Assembly: GCF_000165835.1 (NCBI RefSeq)
Contig: NC_014640.1
Location: forward strand, 2,852,001 to 2,916,000
Direction: 5' to 3'
DNA from: Achromobacter xylosoxidans A8
GTDB taxonomy: Bacteria > Pseudomonadota > Gammaproteobacteria > Burkholderiales > Burkholderiaceae_B
Length of the DNA stretch: 64,000 nt
Shown here one piece after another: positions 15,632-24,618 of the stretch. Position numbers and translations under genes: made by a program. The notes beneath the pieces were generated by a model, which worked only from the letters and a program-made list of their open reading frames with translations, had not been told where the DNA came from and made no database searches. How positions within the stretch are numbered: position 1 is the stretch's first letter; each line of letters opens with the position of its first letter.

Positions 15632-17503
15632 ATGGCAACAACAATGGACCCCAAGCGCGTCGTCCAGGTCAATGACCTGACCGTGCGCTTCAAGACCCCC
15701 GAGCGCACCGTGGAAGCGGTGCGCAAAGTCTCCTTTCACGTCGACCGCGGCGAGACCCTGGCCATCGTGGGCGAATCCGGCTCCGGCAAATCGGTGACCT
15801 CGCTGGCGCTGATGCGCCTGGTCGAATACGGCGGCGGCCGGATCGTCAACGGCGGCATGCTGCTGCGCCGGCGCAATGGCGACGTGCTGGACCTGCTCAA
15901 CGCGCCCGACAGCACGCTGCAACGCGTGCGCGGCGCGGACGTGGCCATGATCTTCCAGGAGCCCATGACGTCCCTGAACCCCAGCTTCACGGCCGGCAAC
16001 CAGATTGCCGAAGCCTTGCAGCTGCACCAGGGGCTGGACGCAGCCGCGGCCCGCGCCGAGACCCTGCGCATGCTGGAGCGCGTGCGCATCCCGGAGGCCC
16101 GCGCCATCCTGGACCGCTACCCGCATCAATTGTCGGGCGGCATGCGCCAGCGCGTCATGATCGCCATGGCGCTGTCGTGCAAGCCCCAGCTGTTGATCGC
16201 CGACGAGCCGACCACGGCCCTGGACGTGACCATCCAGGCCCAGATCCTGCAATTGATCCGCCAATTGCAGGAAGAGATGGACATGGGCGTGATCTTCATC
16301 ACCCACGACATGGGCGTGGTGGCCGAGGTGGCCGACCGCGTGCTGGTCATGTACCGCGGCGACAAGGTGGAAGAGGGCGGCTCGGACCAGGTCTTCGCCC
16401 GTCCGCAACACGCCTACACGCGCGCGCTGCTGTCGGCGGTGCCGCGCCTGGGCGCCATGCATGGCACGGACGAGCCCGCGCCGTTCCCGCTGCTGCGCGT
16501 GGACGACGCCAAGGCTCCGCCGCAGGCGGCCTCCGCGCCGGTCGCGGCGCCGTCCACCGTGCGGCGCGAAAACGGCCCGGTGCTGAAGGTCCGCGACCTG
16601 ACCACCAGCTTCGACATCACCGGTGGCATCCTGGGCCGGGTGCAGAAGCGCGTGCACGCCGTGGAAAAGGTCAGCTTCGACCTGTATCCCGGCGAGACGC
16701 TGTCGCTGGTGGGCGAGTCCGGCTGCGGCAAGACCACCACCGGGCGCTCGCTGCTGCAACTGGTCAAGAGCAAGGCCGGCAGCATCGAATTCGACGGCAA
16801 GAACATCGGCGCGCTGCGCGGCAGCGCCATGCAGACGCTGCGCCAGCACATCCAGTTCATCTTCCAGGATCCGTTCGCCTCGCTGGACCCGCGCATGACG
16901 GTGGGCTATTCCATCATGGAACCTTTGCTGATCCACGGCGTGGCGCGCGGCAAGGCGGCGCAGGACCGGGTGCGTTGGCTGATGGACAAGTGCGGCCTGC
17001 TGCCGGAAATGATCGACCGCTATCCGCACGAGTTCTCCGGCGGCCAGCGCCAGCGCATCTGCATCGCGCGCGCCCTGGCGCTGAATCCCAAGGTGGTGAT
17101 CGCCGATGAATCGGTGTCGGCGCTGGACGTCTCGATCCAGGCGCAGATCGTCAACCTGTTGCTGGACCTGCAGCGCGAGCTGGGCGTGTCGTTCCTGTTC
17201 ATCTCGCACGACATGGCGGTGGTCGAGCGCGTCAGCCACCGGGTGGCGGTGATGTACCTGGGCCAGATCGTCGAGATCGGCCCGCGCCGGGCCATCTTCG
17301 AGAATCCGCAGCATCCCTATACCAAGAAGCTGATGGCGGCGGTGCCCATCGCCGATCCGCAGCGCCGCCACCGCGAGCGCTCGCTACTGGTCGACGAGAT
17401 CCCCAGCCCCATGCGCAAGCTGGGCGACGATCCGCTGGTCGAGCCTTTGGTCGCGGTGGGCGAGGGCCATTTCGTGGCCCGCCATCCTATCGGGGTCTAC
17501 TGA
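15632..17503 (+). CDS. Fused dual-ATPase subunit of peptide importer (DppD-DppF/GsiA type)
   Basis: 623 aa holding two complete ABC domains. First: Walker A GESGSGKS (47-54), signature LSGGMRQR, Walker [13 protein letters not shown]. Second: Walker [10 protein letters not shown] near residue 360, signature FSGGQRQR, Walker [13 protein letters not shown], where Ser replaces the usual Pro after the catalytic Glu. The first half ends with the oligopeptide-transporter C-terminal region. A single-chain dual ATPase is the layout of GsiA, the glutathione importer ATPase of E. coli, which supports the glutathione reading of the ggt operon. Starts 5 bp after the permease stop and is the last gene of the operon. 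Confidence 0.9.
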   Translation: MATTMDPKRVVQVNDLTVRFKTPERTVEAVRKVSFHVDRGETLAIVGESGSGKSVTSLALMRLVEYGGGRIVNGGMLLRRRNGDVLDLLNAPDSTLQRVRGADVAMIFQEPMTSLNPSFTAGNQIAEALQLHQGLDAAAARAETLRMLERVRIPEARAILDRYPHQLSGGMRQRVMIAMALSCKPQLLIADEPTTALDVTIQAQILQLIRQLQEEMDMGVIFITHDMGVVAEVADRVLVMYRGDKVEEGGSDQVFARPQHAYTRALLSAVPRLGAMHGTDEPAPFPLLRVDDAKAPPQAASAPVAAPSTVRRENGPVLKVRDLTTSFDITGGILGRVQKRVHAVEKVSFDLYPGETLSLVGESGCGKTTTGRSLLQLVKSKAGSIEFDGKNIGALRGSAMQTLRQHIQFIFQDPFASLDPRMTVGYSIMEPLLIHGVARGKAAQDRVRWLMDKCGLLPEMIDRYPHEFSGGQRQRICIARALALNPKVVIADESVSALDVSIQAQIVNLLLDLQRELGVSFLFISHDMAVVERVSHRVAVMYLGQIVEIGPRRAIFENPQHPYTKKLMAAVPIADPQRRHRERSLLVDEIPSPMRKLGDDPLVEPLVAVGEGHFVARHPIGVY

Positions 17504-17583
17504 GGCACAAGGTCGCTGGCGGCCAGTCGGCGACCGGAAACATCCGCGCCGCTGCGCGCGGGGGCGTCCCCGGGGAGCTGAAG

Positions 17584-18261
17584 CTAGCGCTTCTCCAGTG
17601 CCAGCTTCAGCCCGAAGGCGATGAATACCGCGCCCGTCATGCGGTCCAGGCCGCGCATCACGGCAGGGCGCGACAGCCAGCGCGCCAGCGGCCGCGTCGC
17701 GGCCACCAGCACTGCAAACCACAGTATGCCCAGCACCGCGTGGATGCCTGCCAGCAGCAGGCTGAAGCGCAGCACATTCTCACCCGCGGGGATGAACTGC
17801 GGCAGGAAGGTGATGTAGAAGATCCCGATCTTGGGATTGAGGGCGTTGGTCAGGCAGCCACGCACGAACCAGTTGCCGGCGCTGGCGGCCGCGGCCGGCG
17901 CGGGCCGGGCGGCATCGGGCGCGGCCTGCTTGTAGGTCTGCTTGTCGGCCTGTTTGCCGGTCTGCTTCCCGGCCCAGGTGCCCCACAGCAGTTTCACGCC
18001 CAGATAGAACAAGTACAGCGCCGCGCAGAGGCGCAGCGCGTCGTAGGCCAGGGTCGACACCAGCAGCAGCGATCCCAGGCCGAACGCCGCCACGGCGCCC
18101 CAGACCAGGCAGCCCGTGGCCACGCCCAGGCCGGCCATGAGGGCGCGGCGGCTGCCTTCGACGGCGGCGGTGCGCAGCACCAGGGCGCTGTCCATGCCGG
18201 GCGTGACGGTCAGGATGGCAGCGGCCAGGGTAAAGGCGAGCAGGGCGGCGGTGGCGGTCAT
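17584..18261 (-). CDS. LysE/RhtB-family amino-acid exporter
   Basis: About 225 aa from the ATG at 18261. LysE features: LTVTPGMDSALVLRTAAVEG after the first helix, GVATGCLVWG, LYLFYLGVKLLWG and NPKIGIFYITFLPQFIP, with about six hydrophobic segments. These are proton-driven exporters of amino acids or homoserine lactones. Unusual: the cytoplasmic loop between helices 3 and 4 carries a KQ-rich tandem repeat encoded by four 12-bp DNA units. Upstream in-frame codons to 18396 give low-complexity sequence and are not used. Substrate unknown. Confidence 0.85.
   Translation of the reverse strand: MTATAALLAFTLAAAILTVTPGMDSALVLRTAAVEGSRRALMAGLGVATGCLVWGAVAAFGLGSLLLVSTLAYDALRLCAALYLFYLGVKLLWGTWAGKQTGKQADKQTYKQAAPDAARPAPAAAASAGNWFVRGCLTNALNPKIGIFYITFLPQFIPAGENVLRFSLLLAGIHAVLGILWFAVLVAATRPLARWLSRPAVMRGLDRMTGAVFIAFGLKLALEKR
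17924..17971. repeat. Four 12-bp tandem repeats inside the LysE-family gene
   Basis: Consecutive units GCCTGCTTGTAG, GTCTGCTTGTCG, GCCTGTTTGCCG and GTCTGCTTCCCG (plus strand) encode KQ-x-x repeats in the cytoplasmic loop. The unit length is a multiple of three, so copy-number change would keep the frame. Confidence 0.85.
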
Positions 18262-18412
18262 GGGCGGGGTCCGGTGGCGGGCGCGGCAGGGCGCAGGCGG
18301 CCAGTGTAGCGCCGCCGGGGCGGCGCGCGCAGCCGCCTGTCCCCGTGCCGCAGCGCCGCAGGCGTTATCATGGCGGCCTTCAGCAATTCGCCACATTCAA
18401 CGGATTTACGCC

Positions 18413-18949
18413 ATGGCCCTGCGCGCCACCATCTACAAGGCCGAGCTCAACGTCGCCGACACCGACCGCCACTACTACGGCAGCCACTCGCTGACGGTCG
18501 CCCGCCATCCCTCGGAAACCGACGAGCGCATGATGGTGCGGCTGGTCGCCTACGCCCTGCATGCGCACGAGGAACTGGCCTTCACCAAGGGCCTGAGCGA
18601 CACCGACGAGCCCGACCTGTGGATCAAGGACCTGACCGGCGCGGTCAAACTCTGGATCGAAGTCGGCCAGCCCGAGGAACGCCGCATCCTGCGCGCCTGC
18701 GGCCGTGCCGACGAGGTCATCGTGTACTGCTACGGCGGCTCCGCCAGCAAGATCTGGTGGGACGGCGTCAAGAACAAGCTGGAACGCACGCGCAACCTGA
18801 AGATCGTCAACCTGCCGTCGGAGCAGACCAGGGCCCTGGCGCAGCTGGCCGAGCGCACCATGCGCCTGAACGCCAACATCTCCGACGGCGTGGTGTATTT
18901 CTCGGCCGACAAGGGCGAGGTCAGCGTCGAGCCGGAAACCTGGCGCTAG
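18413..18949 (+). CDS. yaeQ: YaeQ family protein
   Basis: 178 aa, the usual family length. Clear YaeQ signatures: MALRATIYKAELNVADTDRH, HPSETDERMMVRLVAYALHA, FTKGLSDTDEPDLWIKDLTG, IEVGQPEERRILRACGRADE. Structures of this family show a PD-(D/E)XK nuclease-like fold, but its role is not established. Single gene, divergent from the LysE gene. Confidence 0.95.
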   Translation: MALRATIYKAELNVADTDRHYYGSHSLTVARHPSETDERMMVRLVAYALHAHEELAFTKGLSDTDEPDLWIKDLTGAVKLWIEVGQPEERRILRACGRADEVIVYCYGGSASKIWWDGVKNKLERTRNLKIVNLPSEQTRALAQLAERTMRLNANISDGVVYFSADKGEVSVEPETWR

Positions 18950-18962
18950 GCCAGCGGCCGCC

Positions 18963-20069
18963 TCAGCCGCAGGCGTCGGCGGCCTGATTCGCGGGATCGG
19001 CGCAGGCGCGCCAGCGGGCCTCGTCCATCGCAGGCAACAGCAGCACGCGGCTCATCGGATCGGAATACCAGAAGATCCTGCCAGGCCGGTCGCGCATGGC
19101 CTGCCAGACGCGTTCCTGGGCGTCAGCTGCGAGCACTGAGCGGCCTTGCGCGTCGGTCACGCCCTGGGCCAGGACGGTCTGCGTATCCGGATTCCAGGAC
19201 TGCATGTCCGGGTCGTCCAGCGGCACCTCGTCGGCGATGCTGACGATGCGCCAGTCATTGCCGGGAACCTCGGTGGACAGCTCGTTCAACTCTTCCCGGC
19301 GTAGCGGATAAGGGCGGGAGTCGCGGGAGGCGTGCGCGACATCGGCGTAGGATTTGCCGCCATCCCCGGGGGAATAGCGGCGCACATAACGCTGCTGCGG
19401 CCGGCCTTGGTCATCATAGGTCTGGACCTGGAACGCGCCGCCCTGCGAGATGGTATCGATGGCGCGCAGCAGGCGGCCCGCGGCGTCGCGCGCGTAGAAG
19501 CGGCCGGCGGCCGGTTCCTGCTTGTCGTCGCAAGCCTCATTGATGAAAGCGGTCAGCGCGCCCCGCGCATCGCGCTTCAGGCAGGTCTGGCGGCTCGCCT
19601 CGTAGGCGGCGGGCCGGCGGACCGAGGTCTGTTCGTACTCGACCACGCGCGTCAGCGAGCCGGCGCCGTCGTACTCCAGCGTGTAACCGCCCGAAAGGAA
19701 GGGCGCGCCGTCGCCGCGCCGGGGGATGTCGTAGGACTCCGCGCGGCACAGCCGGCCGTCGCCGTCGAAGTAGAGCCTGGCGGGCGCCCGTTGGACGCTG
19801 TCCAGCCGGTAGGCGGACCAATCGACCTGGTCCATCCAGGTCCGGGGCAGCGGATCGCCGGTTTCCTCGACCCAGACGGGCTGGTTGCGGGCGGCAACGC
19901 GTTCGCCCTGGCGGCCCAACAGCACGCGGTCGCCGCCCAGGCCGACCGCGACGGGCACGGCCTTCAGCGCCACCGGCGCGGTGAAATCGACGGATGCGGG
20001 GCCGCAGGCCGCCAGCGCGGGGCCGGCATGCGCGATGGCCGCCAGTATCAGGACCAGTCTCTTATGCAT
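18963..20069 (-). CDS. Secreted protein of unknown function with YD/RHS-like segments
   Basis: 368 aa with a Sec signal peptide (LVLILAAIAHAGPALAA). Several short stretches resemble YD/RHS repeats (LYFDGDGRLCRAESYD, LEYDGAGSLTRVVEYE, YARDAAGRLLRAID, VQTYDDQGRPQQRYV), which form beta-strands in wrapped structures. I recognise no named family. It overlaps the upstream gene by 8 bp, so the two are translationally coupled and probably act together in the envelope. Confidence 0.7.
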   Translation of the reverse strand: MHKRLVLILAAIAHAGPALAACGPASVDFTAPVALKAVPVAVGLGGDRVLLGRQGERVAARNQPVWVEETGDPLPRTWMDQVDWSAYRLDSVQRAPARLYFDGDGRLCRAESYDIPRRGDGAPFLSGGYTLEYDGAGSLTRVVEYEQTSVRRPAAYEASRQTCLKRDARGALTAFINEACDDKQEPAAGRFYARDAAGRLLRAIDTISQGGAFQVQTYDDQGRPQQRYVRRYSPGDGGKSYADVAHASRDSRPYPLRREELNELSTEVPGNDWRIVSIADEVPLDDPDMQSWNPDTQTVLAQGVTDAQGRSVLAADAQERVWQAMRDRPGRIFWYSDPMSRVLLLPAMDEARWRACADPANQAADACG

Positions 20070-20703
20070 ATTGCAGCATGTCCATGAACTTCAGCAGATC
20101 CCAGAATTCCTTGGACACGCCGCCCAGCCGCAGCTTGCCGTCATGGTCCTCGAACAGCAGGAAGGGGTAGGCGTCGCGCTCCAGGGTGCCGGGAGCGGGC
20201 AGGCGGTAGGGCTTGAAGACTTCCGGGTCCTTGAAGAAAGGCTCCAGCCGGCCGCCGCCGTCCACATGCATGTAACGCACGCGTAGTACTTGTTTCTGAT
20301 ACTTGGCCTGCGTTTCCGGGTATGCGCCGCCATCGCCCGCCACCACGGCGTCGGCCAGGGCGGCCAGGAAGATGCGCTGGAAGCCGGCGTAGTGGATCTC
20401 GCCGCTGGTGGAGTCGCCGGGCGCTTCGGCCAGCGTTTTGACCAGTTGGGTGGCGCGGGAAGCCGGCACGATGGTCTGCGCGAACAGGGTGTCGATGTCG
20501 GCCTTGGCCGGATCGGGCGATTGCCGCAAGCGCTGCAGGTCGGCGCGGAAGTCCTCCAGCCACTGCCGGTAGCGCGCGTTCTCCGCCTGGCGGTCGAACG
20601 CCTGGGCGCTGGCCGCGCCGCAGTAGAGGGTAATCAGGAAGGCCAGCAGCAGGAGCCAGGCGCCTTGCAGCCAGCCGGAGCGCACGGGGATAGGGTGTTC
20701 CAT
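20062..20703 (-). CDS. Secreted or membrane-anchored protein of unknown function
   Basis: 213 aa. The N-terminal hydrophobic segment (GAWLLLLAFLITLYCGAASA) reads as a Sec signal peptide ending ASA-QAF. The rest is soluble and mixed, with HYAGFQRIFLAALADAVVAG and PFLLFEDHDGKLRLGG. I recognise no family. First gene of a two-gene unit with the YD-repeat protein; divergent from the diguanylate cyclase. Confidence 0.65.
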   Translation of the reverse strand: MEHPIPVRSGWLQGAWLLLLAFLITLYCGAASAQAFDRQAENARYRQWLEDFRADLQRLRQSPDPAKADIDTLFAQTIVPASRATQLVKTLAEAPGDSTSGEIHYAGFQRIFLAALADAVVAGDGGAYPETQAKYQKQVLRVRYMHVDGGGRLEPFFKDPEVFKPYRLPAPGTLERDAYPFLLFEDHDGKLRLGGVSKEFWDLLKFMDMLQYA

Positions 20704-20751
20704 AGGCCGGTGATCATATCGTTCAAAATGCTGCTATTTTGGTGCAGAGCG

Positions 20752-20764
20752 TGACAAAATGTCA
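20752..20764. promoter_or_regulatory. Small palindrome in divergent promoter region
   Basis: TGACA-AAA-TGTCA is a perfect 5-bp inverted repeat in the 117-bp region between the unknown secreted pair and the diguanylate cyclase. It has the size of a dimeric repressor half-site pair; no factor can be named. Confidence 0.25.
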
Positions 20765-20820
20765 GTCATGGCCACCGGCATGGCCATGTCGATGAACCCA
20801 GTGTTGAGTCAGGTCCAGAC

Positions 20821-22533
20821 ATGCCAGCAACAGGTGACGTTCCCCCTGCATGCGCGCCCGCCGGCGGCGCGGAAAATGTGCAAACCGGGCTCGACGGTCC
20901 CCTGGACCGGCTCGCCCGTCTCGCCCAGCGGCATTTCGGCGTGGACATGGTGCTGGTGGCCTGCAGCGACGCCGACGGCGTCTGGCAGGCCCAGGCAGGC
21001 GCTTTGCCCGCGGCCGCAACCGAGGCCGGATCCCTCCCTTTTTCCGTGGACAGTCCGCTGCGCGCCGCCGATGGGCGCCGGCTGGGCACGTTCCGTTTGC
21101 TGCACGGCCAGCCGCGGGACTTCAGCCATGAGGACCTCGACGCCCTGCATGATTTTGCCGAACTGGCTGTCGCCGCCGTCGAGAAGCGCCAGGCCCTGGC
21201 GGCGGAGCGGGCGGCGGAAGACAGCTGGCGCACCGAGGCGCGCAATCTGTCCCTGGCCATCGCCGGCAGCGGCACGGGCGTCTGGGACCGCAATGTCGTC
21301 ACCGGTGAAATCACCTATTCGCAGGGCTGGAAGGCCCTGTTGGGTTACGCCGAGTCCGAGGTCACCAACCGCATAGAAGACTCCTACAAGCGTCTGCACC
21401 CGGACGACGCCGACTACGTGCGCGCCGCCATGCAGGCGCATTTCGAGGGCAAGACCGAAAGCTACGAGGTCGAGCACCGCATCCTGTGCAAGGACGGCAG
21501 CTACAAGTGGATCTGCAGCCGCGGCAAGGTCGTCAGCCGCGATGCGCAGGGACGGGCCTTGCGCATGATGGGCACCACCACCGACATCAGCGCCATGCGC
21601 GCGATGTCGGAGCGCCTGCGGCGCACGGCGGACCTGCTGGTCAACCTGACCGACGCCGTGCCCGGCATGGTGTTCCAGTGCGGCCAGCGGCCGGGGGGCG
21701 GGTCGCGCTTCCTGTATGTCAGCGCCGGCATCTGGGACATGTTCGAACTGACGCCCTACGATGTCCGCACCAGCCCGGCGGCCATCGAGCAGCGCGTCCA
21801 CCCCGACGACCTGGCCACCTACCACGCCTCGCTGCAGGCCGCGGCCGCGGCGCAGACGCCCTGGCACATGGAGTTCCGCGTCTGCCTGCCGCAGCAGGGC
21901 CTGCGCTGGCGCCAGGGCGAGGCCAGCCCGCGCATGGGGGCCGACGGCACCGTGGTGTGGCACGGCTTCGTGACCGACATCACGGACCGCAAGCGCGCCG
22001 ACTTCGAGCTGCGCGAACTCGCCGCCACCGACGCCCTGACCACGCTGCCGAACCGCCGCCACTTCATGTCCCGCATTGCGGCAGAACTGGCCAGGATCAA
22101 GAGGCAGGGCAGCGATTGCGCCGCCGTGCTGATGTGCGACCTGGACCATTTCAAGCGCATCAACGACACCTGGGGCCACGCCATCGGCGACGGCGTGCTG
22201 CAACACTTCGCCAACACGCTGCGGGCCCAGCTGCGGGCGGTCGACCTGGTGGGGCGCATCGGCGGCGAGGAGTTCGCCGTGGTGCTGCCGGACACCGACA
22301 TCGAGCGCGCCCACGCCTTCGCCACACGGGTGCAGCAGCGCATCGCGGCCGCGCCGTTTTCGCTGGGCGACGACCGCCATATTCCGCTGACGGTCAGCAT
22401 CGGCATCTCCACCATGCACACCCTGGACGCCGACGCCGAACTGGCGCTCAGCCGCAGCGACCGTGCCCTCTATTACGCCAAGCAGCGCGGGCGCAACCGC
22501 ATCGAGTCCGCGCCCTCAGTGTTTTCCCGATAG
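20821..22533 (+). CDS. Diguanylate cyclase with GAF-like and two PAS domains
   Basis: 570 aa. Residues ~20-130 look like a degenerate GAF domain; two PAS/PAC units follow (~140-260, with WKALLGYAESEV and YKWICSRGKVV; ~270-395), then GGDEF (~400-565). The active site is intact (GGEEF at 481-485) and an RxxD inhibitory site (RAVD, 472-475) lies five residues before it, so product feedback is expected. No membrane segment is visible, so sensing is probably cytoplasmic. It makes cyclic di-GMP from two GTP. No EAL domain. Confidence 0.9.
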   Translation: MPATGDVPPACAPAGGAENVQTGLDGPLDRLARLAQRHFGVDMVLVACSDADGVWQAQAGALPAAATEAGSLPFSVDSPLRAADGRRLGTFRLLHGQPRDFSHEDLDALHDFAELAVAAVEKRQALAAERAAEDSWRTEARNLSLAIAGSGTGVWDRNVVTGEITYSQGWKALLGYAESEVTNRIEDSYKRLHPDDADYVRAAMQAHFEGKTESYEVEHRILCKDGSYKWICSRGKVVSRDAQGRALRMMGTTTDISAMRAMSERLRRTADLLVNLTDAVPGMVFQCGQRPGGGSRFLYVSAGIWDMFELTPYDVRTSPAAIEQRVHPDDLATYHASLQAAAAAQTPWHMEFRVCLPQQGLRWRQGEASPRMGADGTVVWHGFVTDITDRKRADFELRELAATDALTTLPNRRHFMSRIAAELARIKRQGSDCAAVLMCDLDHFKRINDTWGHAIGDGVLQHFANTLRAQLRAVDLVGRIGGEEFAVVLPDTDIERAHAFATRVQQRIAAAPFSLGDDRHIPLTVSIGISTMHTLDADAELALSRSDRALYYAKQRGRNRIESAPSVFSR

Positions 22534-22559
22534 AACAACCGCCAAAGCCATTTGTTCCA

Positions 22560-22588
22560 TTGACGGTACATTAGGACACTCCTAGAGT
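22560..22588 (+). promoter_or_regulatory. Predicted sigma-70 promoter giving a leaderless gntR transcript
   Basis: TTGACG (22560-22565), 17-bp spacer, TAGAGT (22583-22588). The ATG of the GntR gene is only 7 nt after the -10, where transcription would start, and no Shine-Dalgarno sequence is present. Confidence 0.55.
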
Positions 22589-22595
22589 TCCCGTC

Positions 22596-23393
22596 ATGGG
22601 AACCTCACTACCTCTGCCGAAGTACCACCAGATCTACCTCGTCCTGCGCGAGCAGGTGCAGGAGGGGCGTTTCGATCAGGACGGAGTACCCGGCGAACAT
22701 GCGCTGGCCGACCAGTTCGACGTGGCCCGCATCACCATCCGCAAGGCCATGGAGATGCTGGTGGCCGACGGGCTGGTGTCGCGCCGGCCGGGTTTGGGCA
22801 CCTGGCCGCTGCGCGCGCCGCCGACTCCCGTCAGCGGGTCCAAGGCCAACCCGCCGCAGAAGGCGCATCTGACCGGCCTGCTGGAAAACATCGTCAACAT
22901 GGGCCTGCGCACTTCGGTGCAGGTGCTGGACAGTACCCTGGTGTCGGCGCCGCCCGTGGTGGCCGAGGCGCTGGAGCTCGCGCCCGGCGCGCCGGTGCAC
23001 AAGAGTCTGCGGGTGCGCAGCACCGAGACCGGGCCGCTGTCCCACATCACCACCTACGTGCCGCAGGCCGTGGCCGACTTCACCCGCGCAGACCTGGAGC
23101 GCGAACCCTTGCTCATGCTGCTGGAAGCGGCCGGCGTGGAGTTCGGCGGCGCCACCCAGACCATTTCGGCGCGCCTGGCCGACGCCCAGGTGGCCCGTCA
23201 TCTGGACGTGGCCGTGGGCTCCGCGCTGCTGGCCGTGACGCGCATCGTGCGCGACGTCAACGAACGGCCCGTGCAGCTCCTGCAAGGCCTGTACCGGCCG
23301 GACCGTTATCAGTATCAGTTGCAGCTGTCACGCGTCGGCAGCATCGACGCCAAGGTATGGGTCAGCGAAGAGCTGTCCGCCCAATTCCATTGA
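22596..23393 (+). CDS. GntR-family (HutC subfamily) regulator of the downstream catabolic operon
   Basis: 265 aa. Residues 1-75 form the GntR winged HTH (LPKYHQIYLVLREQV; GEHALADQFDVARITIRKAM; GLVSRRPGLGTW). Residues ~90-245 are a UTRA effector domain, as in HutC, FarR and PhnF, which bind small acids or sugars. It is 17 bp upstream of the ABC binding protein and probably the first gene of the operon, so it likely represses itself and the operon until substrate binds. No ribosome site precedes the ATG. Confidence 0.9.
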   Translation: MGTSLPLPKYHQIYLVLREQVQEGRFDQDGVPGEHALADQFDVARITIRKAMEMLVADGLVSRRPGLGTWPLRAPPTPVSGSKANPPQKAHLTGLLENIVNMGLRTSVQVLDSTLVSAPPVVAEALELAPGAPVHKSLRVRSTETGPLSHITTYVPQAVADFTRADLEREPLLMLLEAAGVEFGGATQTISARLADAQVARHLDVAVGSALLAVTRIVRDVNERPVQLLQGLYRPDRYQYQLQLSRVGSIDAKVWVSEELSAQFH

Positions 23394-23410
23394 ACCCTCG
23401 GAGATCGCCC

Positions 23411-24616
23411 ATGAATTCGCGCCGCACTTTCCTCTATCAATCCGCCGCTGCCGCCGCCATGGTGTCGGCCCCGTGGGTGGTCCGCGCCCAGGGCGCCAAG
23501 CCGGTGAAGGTCGGGATCCTGCATCCGGTGACGGGCGCGCTGGCCTATTCGGGCCAGCAGTGCCGCCTGGGCGCCTTGCTGGCGATCGAGGACATCAACA
23601 AGGCCGGCGGCATCAAGTCGCTGGGCGGTGCGCCGCTGGAAGCCATGCTGGGCGATGCGCAGTCGCGGCCCGAGGCGGGGTCGGCCGAAGTCGAAAAGAT
23701 GAACGAAGCGGGCGTGTCCGCGATCGTCGGCGCCTACGCCTCGGCGATCTGCCTGGCCACCACCCAGACCGCCGCCAAGTACAACCTGCCGCACGTGGTG
23801 GACGTGGGCGTGGCCGACCAGATCGTCGAGCGCGGCCTGAAGAACACCTTCCGCTTCGGTCCGGGCTACCGCGCCTGTAGCGAACGCGCCATTACCGACC
23901 TGGCGGCGCTCAACGACGCGGCGGGCAAGCCGGCCAAGACCGTGATGATCGTGCACGAGGATTCGCTGTTCGGCACCGGCACCGCGGCGCTGCTGTCCAA
24001 GGCGCTGCCGCAGCACGGCTTCGAGGTCAAGGATGTGGTCAAGCACCCGAACCCGACCCGCGACTTCAACAACATCGTGCTGCGCATGAAGTCGCTCAAT
24101 CCGGACATCGTGATCCCGGCCAACTACTACAACGAATACGCCTTGCTGCTGCGCGCCATGAAGCAGCAGAAGGTGCAGCCCAAGGCGATCTACTCGGTGC
24201 TGGGCGGCGCGGCCTCCAGCTACAAGTTCCTGAAGGAATTTCCGGACATCGCCAATGGCATTCTCGATTGCAACCATTGGTTCAACCCCAAGGACGCGCG
24301 CGTCGCTCCGCTGAAGGCGCGTGTCGAGGAGAAGGGCGCCTACTTCAGTTACGAGGTCTTCATGACCTATACCTCGGTGCTGCTGCTGGCCGATGCGCTG
24401 GAACGCGCCAAGTCGGCCGACCGCGCCGCCATCATCGACGCGCTGGCCTCCAGCACCTTCTCGAACCACATCATGCCTTACGGCCCCACCCAGTTCGTGA
24501 ACGGCCAGAACACCGGCGCGCAGCCCTTGCTGACGCAGGTGATCGGCGGCGACATCAAGGTCGTCATCCCGGCCGACTACCGCCAGGCGGACGCCATCTT
24601 CCCGCTGAAGGCCTGA
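23411..24616 (+). CDS. Liv-type ABC transporter periplasmic binding protein
   Basis: 401 aa. The signal looks Tat-like (SRRTFLYQSAAAAAM...VVRAQ). The mature part is a type 1 periplasmic fold of the LivJ/amide-urea class: VKVGILHPVTGALAYSGQQ, GALLAIEDINKAGGIKSLGG, NLPHVVDVGVADQIV, TVMIVHEDSLFGTGTA. It would capture the unknown substrate for the four transporter genes that follow. GGAG lies 11 nt before the ATG. Confidence 0.9.
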   Translation: MNSRRTFLYQSAAAAAMVSAPWVVRAQGAKPVKVGILHPVTGALAYSGQQCRLGALLAIEDINKAGGIKSLGGAPLEAMLGDAQSRPEAGSAEVEKMNEAGVSAIVGAYASAICLATTQTAAKYNLPHVVDVGVADQIVERGLKNTFRFGPGYRACSERAITDLAALNDAAGKPAKTVMIVHEDSLFGTGTAALLSKALPQHGFEVKDVVKHPNPTRDFNNIVLRMKSLNPDIVIPANYYNEYALLLRAMKQQKVQPKAIYSVLGGAASSYKFLKEFPDIANGILDCNHWFNPKDARVAPLKARVEEKGAYFSYEVFMTYTSVLLLADALERAKSADRAAIIDALASSTFSNHIMPYGPTQFVNGQNTGAQPLLTQVIGGDIKVVIPADYRQADAIFPLKA

Positions 24617-24618
24617 GC

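Noticed and set aside
15614..17371. A 585-codon minus-strand open frame opposite the dual ATPase gene
   Set aside because: Shadow of a gene with two complete ABC domains.
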